From NCBI GenBank assembly GCA_949358305.1, contig OX442319.1:746001-806000 (forward strand): a DNA stretch of 60,000 nucleotides. The letters run 5' to 3'. Origin of the DNA: Strigamia acuminata. Lineage: Eukaryota; Arthropoda; Chilopoda; Geophilomorpha; Linotaeniidae. Of the stretch, positions 53,000 to 60,000 are shown one piece after another. Each line of letters opens with the position of its first letter. Within the stretch, counting starts at the first letter, position 1. The position numbers and the translations under genes are program-made. The notes below the pieces were generated by a model. It was not told the DNA's origin. It worked only from the letters and a program-made list of their open reading frames with translations, and did not search any database.

Positions 53000-53830
53000 G
53001 ACTGGCTCTTGACACTCCATGTTGCTCGCAACAGAACCAGCGCATCAAAAGAAACTGCTTCTGTTATGGAAGTCAGCTAAAAATGCCTCTACCTTGCGAT
53101 TGTGGTGGAAAGCAAATCAATCAAAAAAAAAAATCCTCAAAGTTTGCAAAATCGAGAAACAGAGCAATACAAAGACAAGTCCCCGATCTTACTAAGATCA
53201 CTCTGGAAAAGACAAGTCCCCGATGTTACTAAGACCACTCCGGAAAGTGAAATTTGCTTGAGTGTTGAGTCCATGTGAGATGTTCTGCTTCCAACGTAAT
53301 TTCTCAAGAAAAAGCCCAAGACCAATTTTCTTGTGCAACTGCTATAAGAGGGGGGACCTGAAACTGCCCAGACGAATGACAGAAATAGCAGCTGTGTAAT
53401 CTAGCTGCAAACGCACGATGCCCGACCAATATCTTTCACAAAGGCTTTAGCAGTCCAAAAGACAGCCAAAAGTTCTAAGACATAATGTGCTTGTTGACAA
53501 AGCTATGTCCCCAAACATCGCCAATAGAAACAGTTTCAGAAACGGCTTCCCAACCCTCAATTGAAGCATCTGAATCTATACTAAGTAAAACAGGTTTAGG
53601 TAACAGTTTTCCTTGTGTAAGTCAATATTATGCAACTACCAAATCAACACATTTCTCGCTTCCTCGTTTAGATGGCAGGGAGAATCAAAATTGCTTGACC
53701 ACAGCACATCTGTCTTAAGCAACTGGAGACCCCAATAGTGGAAGGGAGCAGAAGAAATAGAAGAGTGCAGTGACATAGCAAAAAAGATGCAAAGGTGTCG
53801 GTCTTCCCCGGGCACCACTTTTTCAAGAGC
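53000..53830 (-). pseudogene. DIRS-like retroelement relic: RT end and RNase H
   Basis: On the minus strand, with several stops and shifts, it reads APFHYWGLQLLK, SPCHLNEEARN then the D.DAS..GW RNase H start (DSDASIEGWEAVS), and PPLIAVAQENWSWAFS followed by EITLEAEHL. The SDAS..GW and P-L-x-W/E-x-x-x-x..I-x-L-x-A-E-H pattern is typical of DIRS/Ngaro RNase H. Heavily decayed. Confidence 0.65.
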
Positions 53831-54017
53831 GGCATTTTTTGGTGGGGCAGTACTTTTTACGTGAGAATGCGGCACTAGATTCCAAGTTTCAAATTTACCA
53901 TCCATTTTCATACTGACTAAAACTTGCTTACATTTCAATCTGTTGATTATGGGGCTTGGTTGAAAACCTGGAGCTCCAAGCTCCATTGGAGCGCTCCAAA
54001 ATCAGATTTCGCCACCA

Positions 54018-54752
54018 GGCGGCGACAAATTTTTACCAGGACTGTGCATGCGATAATTCAGCAAGATGGCCTAGTAAAGTTGGTTTTTTGATTGAATTTT
54101 TCTCATTTCGAGGCAAGTAAATGAAATTATGTTATATTATCTTTTATTCTCTGTCATTTATTTTACACGAAAGAAGCTTTTAACTGGGATTCTATTTCTT
54201 GCACTGTCTGAGCACCTAAACGAGGAAAGAAGCAATTCCCAAATGTGCGCTAACGTGGATTTGTAGTTGAACAGTTCAAGTCATGACTAACAATGACAAA
54301 ACTGTAGGCCTATACAGATAAAAAAAAATTGAAAAATCTTAGTTGTATGTTTAATTATAGAAAAATAATTTGCATTTTTATTTTTAAATCTTAGATACAT
54401 TTTTAAATCACAGATGCTTTTAAATCACATATTTTTAAATCAAATTTTTAAATCACAAACATTTTAAGAAACATTTTTTAACAACAGACAATCGAAGAAA
54501 GTTTTTAAAACAAACACTTTTCAGAAATATTTTTTAAAAACAGACAGACAATTTGTAGAAATATTTAAAAAAAAAAACAATTTCCTGTAAATTGACACAG
54601 AAAATAAAATAATTGACAGAAAATAAAATATAATATAACATAATTTCATTTACTTGCCTCGAAATGAGAAAAATTCAATAAAAAAACCAACTTTACTAGG
54701 CCATCTTGCTGAATTATCGCATGCACAGTCCTGGTAAAAATTTGTCGCCGCC
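54018..54752. mobile_element. MITE with ~125-bp inverted repeats
   Basis: Arms from GGCGGCGACAAATTTTTACC (54018) to about 54145 and their inverse at about 54625-54752, with one or two mismatches. The interior is A/T-rich with repeated AAATCACA and AACAGACA words. The right tip runs into a CCTAA array, so no target duplication could be identified. Confidence 0.85.
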
Positions 54753-54775
54753 TAACCTAACCTAACCTAACCTAA
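54751..54775. repeat. (CCTAA)5 telomere-type repeat
   Basis: Five exact CCTAA units, the complement of the arthropod telomere repeat TTAGG, lie between the MITE tip and gypsy-B copy 2. Too short for a functional telomere. Confidence 0.9.
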
Positions 54776-55523
54776 CACGGCCGTTCATGAAACAACAGGT
54801 TACACACCACATTATTTACTATGTGGATACGATGTGGATTTGACAGTAGATGTAAATCTTGACTTGCCACAGAAAGAATTTACATTAAGAACAGCAAAAT
54901 TCATTCGAGAAGCCAGGAGAATTGCAAATGAGCGACTTGAAAAACAATCTGCAAAAAGCAAGAAAAGATTTGATGAAGATAGAGTCAACAAAGAGTTTGA
55001 ACCAGGTGAATTGGTTTATTTGAAAACCATCAACAGAAAAGTTGGCTTGTCTGAGAAGCTTTTACCGGAATTTTCCGGCCCTTATGAAATTGTGCGAAGA
55101 ACTGCACCAAATGACTATGAAATAATCAATTCTACAAGAAAGAAAAGTGATATAGTGAATGTAGAACGATTAAAACCATACAAAGAACGAGTTGAACCAG
55201 AAATAGATGAAGTTCTGAAAGAATTGCCAGAAAAGAAAGTGAAATTTGCTGATAAAGTTCAAAAAATCAGTAAAAAAGGTGAAATTGTAGTTGAAAACAC
55301 AGAAAAACCAGTGAAAACAACAAGACTCAGACCAAAAGAACGTTATATAGATGACACAGATCAAATCTCATTAAAATCGCTATTTGAATCACAGCCTACG
55401 ATGGAAACTGAAGAAAAACAACTTAAAAACCCGCCACGAGATGGCGCAAACACACAAACAAACGATTTCCGGTCGCGCAAACTCAGACCGCAAAAGAGGA
55501 AAGATTATCGCCATTGTTATTGA
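54776..55523 (+). pseudogene. gypsy-B copy 2: integrase C-terminus
   Basis: The coding sequence starts mid-integrase (VHETTGYTPHYLLCGYDVDL). It has KSKKRFDEDRVNKEFEPGEL, then the GPY/F-type module FSGPYEIVRRTAPNDYEI and SDIVNVERLKPYK. A Lys/Glu-rich tail with KVKFADKVQKISKKGE ends at 55523. About 80% similar to copy 1 over the shared part and without the stop found there. The 5' end is cut at the telomere-type repeat. Confidence 0.88.
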
Positions 55524-55689
55524 TTTTGATCAAGGTGAACGCGTGTTATAAGCGTGACCCGAGACAAAATTCCGACTATTCATTGCTAATTTTGTATGAA
55601 ATTGTGTTTCTAAAGGTTTGTATGAAACCATTAAATAATTTAGATGAATTTTAGGGATGAATTTTGTAATCTTTTAATGTCTTTACAAA

Positions 55690-56711
55690 TGGATTTCGCC
55701 AACTGAAACCAACTGAATTTTTAAAACAAATTTTAAGAAATTTTAAGAAAATTGGCAATTTTCTAAAGTAGACACAAGTTTTGCATAAAAAAGGATACAG
55801 CACACACAACACAAAAAAGGGATTGGGATTGGGATCGGATATTGGAATTGGAATAGGTAATCTGAGTTGTGATTAGGATGTTGGCAGTTAGGAGTGGTTA
55901 GTCTATTAGTTGTTCAATGTGATGACGACTAGCACCGAGACATATCTCTGCACGTGCCTGGATGGACCTGTACATGGTTTCAATCGTTTGTCGTGTAATT
56001 CCATTACATGCTCTTCTAATTTTTTCTTTAAGGTCGTTGATGGAAATTGGCACTGTTTCTTACACTTTCTCCTTCACATAACCCCAGAAGAAGAAGTCAA
56101 GCAATGTCAAATCGGGAGATCTTGGTGGCCATGACACTGGTCCTGCTCTACTAATCCACTGATCTCCGAATACAGCATGTAACTTTTGCCGTGCTAGATG
56201 TGAGAAGTGGGGTGGAGCTACTTTAGAAAATTGCCAATTTTCTTAAAATTTCTTAAAATTTCTTTTTAAAAATTCAGTTTTCTGCCCATATCTCTGCAAC
56301 GGTGCCAGATATGCAAATTCCAACTAGGGAAATCGATTTTTTGGATCATTTTACGTCTAATCAGCACGTTTTTGACACTTTTTCAATTTGGGGCATTTTT
56401 TATTTGACTTGTGTTTACTTTAGAAAATTGCAATTTTCTTAAAAAATTTTAGTACAAAAGATTTGAGGATTAGTCATTTTTAGACTAAACAAATGTTGCT
56501 CTAAAAGTTTACAATTGGAAATTTCTGTCTATCTCTAACGGTTTCCGAGATAATTTCCCAATGACCTTGAAGGAACATCCCAAGGTCAAATTTTGGGTCA
56601 CCAAAAGATTTCCCCACCCAACTTTAGTACTTTGCCATCATCAGATTAGATGCATTGTCAGCACTTTCAGAAATATTAAGTAAAGATACAGACTTTTTGT
56701 TCACCCTGTAT
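55690..56711 (-). repeat. Dispersed repeat with ACAGGGTG end, copy 3, inserted in the gypsy-B 3' region
   Basis: Its right ~470 bp (56220-56711) matches 26600-27095, and the right tip TTTTTGTTCACCCTGTA is the ACAGGGTGAACAAAAA terminus. AAAATTTTAAG-type sequence lies on both sides of its edges. The left ~500 bp is not shared with copy 1 in order and carries short frames without recognisable product. Confidence 0.65.
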
Positions 56712-57160
56712 ATTTTAAAGAAAATTTAGGAAAATGATAAAAGAAAAAAATTTTAAGAAGTTTTGAAATGTTATTAATTTTGGAGAAAGTTTAGTGAGAA
56801 TTTGAAAACGGTCATAGATGATTTTGTTAATTGTTAAATATGATTTTAGTAATTTGTTTTTTTTCCATTGGAGAGATTTTTCTTTTTGTGTTTGTTATAT
56901 TTAATACTGAAATAATATTGATATTGCATTAATGTAAAGGACAAATAAAAATTGTTTTTTTTCCCCTCCGAGCATTAAACTAAAAGGGAGTGAGTTTAAT
57001 TACAATGTTCTTGAAATTTGAATTAAAATTGTAAACACTGAGCAATGGTTTATGGAAACAAATTAGAACCGAACATTCTTTAAAAATGTCCGATTGTAAA
57101 AGAGACCTGTCTGGACCAAAATTTGTATTTTGGGGTCCAAAACACAGCAAAAAAAGGAGT
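56712..57160 (+). other. gypsy-B copy 2 3' untranslated region with purine tract
   Basis: AT-rich. It ends in CAAAAAAAGGAGT (57148-57160) directly before the LTR, the expected purine tract. No gene. Confidence 0.55.
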
Positions 57161-57751
57161 TGTCACGCATACGGACCGCCCAGAATGACTGGCAATCCGT
57201 AACGCGCAATTAGGAATAGAATTCGATTTAAGTTGCTAAATTTCGGCCACAGATGGCGTTGACGGTTGGGAAAACGTCATTGCCATGTGATAGGACCGAT
57301 CAATTCGATTACGGGGGCGATAGGAGATTTCATATAAAACTGCAGCACATTCTAGACAGAGCTCTTCTCTCTTTTGTTTCAGGTCATGACCACACACACA
57401 CTCTTATAACTCAGTAACCGAATGTCGCCCATTAAAGGGAACGGCTGAAGGTTGCTGGGGTTGATTTTGAATTGTTTGAACTATTTGCAAAGTGTTAGTT
57501 GTTTGTAGAATTCATTATGTAAAATGCCAATGAAGCCAATGATGTTTAGAGACAAAGTGTTAGTGTGAATAAATGTTAAGAAGGTGTATGATTTGAAAGG
57601 AATTGAACAGACTTTGTCTGTCCAGTTAATAAAGTAGTGAAGTTTGAATTTAACCATTAAACCTGACTCCATTCATTTCCTCTATCACACTCTAAATTCC
57701 CATAACCAATGTTGCGTGGAAATCCATAGAAGTCCAGGAATCCACGTAACA
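57161..57751 (+). repeat. gypsy-B 3' LTR (591 bp)
   Basis: TGTCACGCATACGG to CCACGTAACA, with near-matching terminal 7-mers (TGTCACG / CGTAACA). Two candidate polyadenylation-type AATAAA words are near 57570 and 57630 (GAATAAATG, TTAATAAAG). No other full copy in the window to confirm the ends. Confidence 0.65.
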
Positions 57752-58350
57752 ATATGGACTGATTTCTAATATTCATTTATGATTAAATCATTATTAACTT
57801 TTATAAATAAGTCATTGCTAACTTCTAATGACAGACTCTTTGAATTTCCACACACATTAAAAACAGTGATAATATTAGCGTAAAATATTTTTTCTTAACT
57901 AATTTGTTTGATTGCACTCATCAATAAATTTTTATTTTTTTTTATTTTATTACTGTTGTATGATTTTTATGATTTTTGAAATCAAACTTGTGTGACACTA
58001 GGGGGTTTCATTAATTAAGCAATTTTGTAATTTTGCAACTTTAGCAATTTTGCACTTTTGGATTTGTCACATGATATCAGTTCCACCAATCGTGTGCATA
58101 ATTGCAAAAACACAAAACAGAAAAAATACACAATCACAAAATCAAAGGTAGTTTTGCTATTTTGGCAAAATGACAGCAGCCAAACTCAATCCAAGTGGCC
58201 ATCACAAATTGTGATTAACAATTAGTTGCAAAAACAATCTCATGATTTTGCAATTTTGCAATTATTTAAAGTCACATGACTTCCTATCCATCATATTGGG
58301 TTTTAGTTATATCCAACCAATTTTAAAATGTGATGCAAAATAACTAGTTC
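57752..58350. other. AT-rich sequence, no gene seen
   Basis: Repeated GCAATTTTGCAATTT words (58015-58060 and 58245-58265) and T-runs. No coding potential. Confidence 0.55.
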
Positions 58351-58438
58351 TACAGGGTGAGTCAAAAGTCTTGCAAATGACCAAAGATATGTCAATTCTA
58401 TTGATGTGGTCATATAGGAAGTCGATGGTAGGCTATTC
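58351..58438 (+). repeat. Dispersed repeat with ACAGGGTG end, copy 4 (end only)
   Basis: TACAGGGTGAGTCAAAAGTC at 58351, like the termini at 28504 and 56711. It is cut at about 58438 by the copia-E LTR. Confidence 0.5.
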
Positions 58439-58615
58439 TGTTGGGACAATTTCATTAATTTAGAAGAGAATTCACACACTACTCCATTCCATTCATAACA
58501 TCATAACAATCACACATGTCAATTTATTGTTGCTCATATAATACAATTCTTTCATGGTTACTTACTACGTAACCATTCATAAAAACAACTCATTGCAAAC
58601 GAAATACTACTAACA
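58439..58615 (-). repeat. Probable copia-E 3' LTR (177 bp)
   Basis: TGTTGGGAC..ACTAACA. On its right the minus strand reads ATATGGGCGAG, a purine-rich tract, then the polyprotein stop 45 bp further. No 5' LTR in the window, so the ends are provisional. Confidence 0.55.
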
Positions 58616-58659
58616 CTCGCCCATATTAAATTCTTAATACATGCATATAAAGTTTACAA

Positions 58660-60000
58660 TTAATTTTCATTCGAAATGTTCACTAATCCAATTGCTTCAC
58701 ACGCTTGCTTCAATTTCGTTTCAGAGACAGCCTTGGTCATCATATCCGCGAGCATCTGATCGGTTGACAAATACATCACACTGTAAATTCCTTCTTCAAC
58801 ATCTTGCCTAATAAAAGCTACTCTCCTATTAAAGTGTTTCGTTCTTGCGTGATAACACGGGTTCTTGGTCAAGTCAATAGCTGGCTGATTGTCGCAGAAA
58901 ATTACTATGGGTCCCTTATTTGTTGTCAACTTCAAATCTTCAAGGACATTTTTAACCCATTTTACTTCCTTTGCGACTTCCACCAGACCCGAGAATTCGG
59001 CTTCACACGATGACAAACTGATCAAACTCTGCTTCTTCGCTTGCCATGTGATCGCCGTTCCATTCAAGGTAGTTATGAATCCCGCAAATGATTTTGCGTC
59101 GGCATTACACGCGTTCCAGGACGAATCAGTATACCCAATCAAATCTGAGCTGGAACTTGTGTATCTCAAGCAGTAGTTCACCGTCCCAATCAAATAACGT
59201 AGGATTCTTTTGGCCGCGATCCAATGGGCTTCCTTCGGGTCATTCAGCCACTGTGAGAGAAAAGACACAGGAAATGCGATGTCTGGGCGCGTACCCTGCG
59301 CAAGGTAAAGTAGCGCGCCAATCAATTCTCTGTACGGCTTGTCACCCGCTGATGGCCCCAATGGGTAATCCGGAGCGTCCAATTTTTGTGAAACTTCCAT
59401 AGGAACTTTGACTATCCTTGCCTGCTCTAATCCAAATTTGGATGCCAACTCAAGTATATACTTAGATTGATCCAAGGTGATTTGATTTTTGTGCCAATTC
59501 TGGTTTATCCTTATTCCCAATAAACTCTTTATTTCGCCCAAATCTATCACCTTGATGCAACGCCGGATTCTTGCCATCAAATGATCTAATAGCTCGCTGT
59601 TGTCATCCAAGGTCAACAAATCGTCAACATATGTTGCCATGATTATCGTTGACTTTCCACGCCTGTAGATATAAACACATTGTTCCGTGGGGTGTTTCAA
59701 GAATCCAACTTTTAAAAGCTCAGCTTCCAATGTTTTGTGCCAGGCACGGCCTGCTTGTGGTAAGCCATATATTGCCTTCTGTAATAGGCAAACCTTGTCA
59801 CCAGGAACTTCCATCCCTTTTGGTAATTCCATGTAGACTGTCTGGCCCAATTTGGCATGCAAATAAGCAGTCTCCACATCGTGATGCTTAATTCGGAAGT
59901 GATACATCACTGCCAGTGCCATTAGGATCCTTATTGTAGCGAGTCTGACCACTGGAGAGAAAGACTCATCATAGTCGACACCCTTATAGATGTTGTAACC
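58660..60000 (-). CDS. copia-E polyprotein, C-terminal RT and RNase H (runs off the window)
   Basis: The frame is open from the right edge (starting GVDYDESFSPVVRLA on the minus strand) to 58660. The Met at 59952 is not a real start. RT motifs are HDVETAYLHAKLGQTVYM, IYGLPQAGRAW and ATYVDDLLTL. RNase H has GYTDSSWNACNADAKSFAG, SLSSCEAEFSGL and CDNQPAIDLTKNP, and the tail is RTKHFNRRVAFIRQ and ADMMTKAV. These are the consensus Ty1/copia forms (YGLPQAGRAW), distinct from the YGLHQSGR lineage of copia-A, B and C. No stop or frameshift is seen in the 447 codons visible. Confidence 0.93.
   Translation of the reverse strand, partial: GYNIYKGVDYDESFSPVVRLATIRILMALAVMYHFRIKHHDVETAYLHAKLGQTVYMELPKGMEVPGDKVCLLQKAIYGLPQAGRAWHKTLEAELLKVGFLKHPTEQCVYIYRRGKSTIIMATYVDDLLTLDDNSELLDHLMARIRRCIKVIDLGEIKSLLGIRINQNWHKNQITLDQSKYILELASKFGLEQARIVKVPMEVSQKLDAPDYPLGPSAGDKPYRELIGALLYLAQGTRPDIAFPVSFLSQWLNDPKEAHWIAAKRILRYLIGTVNYCLRYTSSSSDLIGYTDSSWNACNADAKSFAGFITTLNGTAITWQAKKQSLISLSSCEAEFSGLVEVAKEVKWVKNVLEDLKLTTNKGPIVIFCDNQPAIDLTKNPCYHARTKHFNRRVAFIRQDVEEGIYSVMYLSTDQMLADMMTKAVSETKLKQACEAIGLVNISNEN

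Overview
The window is eukaryotic repeat DNA with no recognisable host gene. It is a stack of retrotransposons and DNA transposons inserted into one another. Ty1/copia, Ty3/gypsy, DIRS-like, P/THAP9-like and Tc1-like elements, small spliceosomal introns (GT..AG, about 60-400 nt) and a short (CCTAA)5 telomere-type tract point to an invertebrate, probably an arthropod. Species cannot be named from the sequence alone. Nothing bacterial (operons, ribosome binding sites, CRISPR) is present.

Block 1 (1-22765) is a degenerate Ty3/gypsy element on the + strand, called gypsy-A here. It enters from beyond the left edge and ends in an LTR near 22607-22765. Its pol is split by three insertions. (a) A deleted Ty1/copia element, copia-A (358-13076, minus strand, target duplication GACTA), sits in the reverse transcriptase. 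(b) A complete copia-B (13600-19518, minus strand, duplication CAGTG, one open 1.5 kb-codon polyprotein) sits in the integrase. (c) A Tc1-like element with 339-bp inverted repeats (20530-22580, TA duplication) sits just after pol. Copia-A itself contains the most unusual object in the window: a 9.4 kb non-autonomous LTR element (3559-12964, minus strand, duplication ACTG). Its two 1903-bp LTRs look identical. It has a primer site matching tRNA-Gln, no gag/pol homology, one 497-codon reading frame of unknown function with a duplicated module, and a 3.5 kb leader full of short TTTTC-loop-GAAAA hairpins. I call it NA-1.

Block 2 (about 22.8-33.4 kb) holds inverted repeats, a palindromic tandem array, an old LTR, a rearranged copia fragment, gypsy-B copy 1 (protease remnant, RT, RNase H, integrase), an LTR-like segment and a copia remnant, ending in a foldback-type 46-bp minisatellite.

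Block 3 (33.5-45.2 kb) is an old + strand copia-D. It is interrupted in gag by an apparently intact, very young copia-C (34471-41490, duplication TTAAG, LTRs with non-canonical TA..TA ends), then by a solo LTR (43554-44078, duplication GATTT) and by a Tc1-type MITE (44285-44599).

Block 4 (45.2-60 kb) contains two further palindromic arrays, a multi-exon P/THAP9-like transposase split by a 1190-bp LTR-like insertion, a second foldback minisatellite, a PIF/Harbinger-type MITE, a DIRS-like RT/RNase H relic, a long-TIR MITE abutting the telomere-type repeat, gypsy-B copy 2 with its LTR, and copia-E running off the right edge.

Functionally the coding sequences are almost all retrotransposon Gag-Pol. 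The elements that look able to act on their own are copia-B and copia-C. NA-1 would need enzymes supplied in trans. Element names are local labels, and all family calls come from visible motifs, since no database search was possible.
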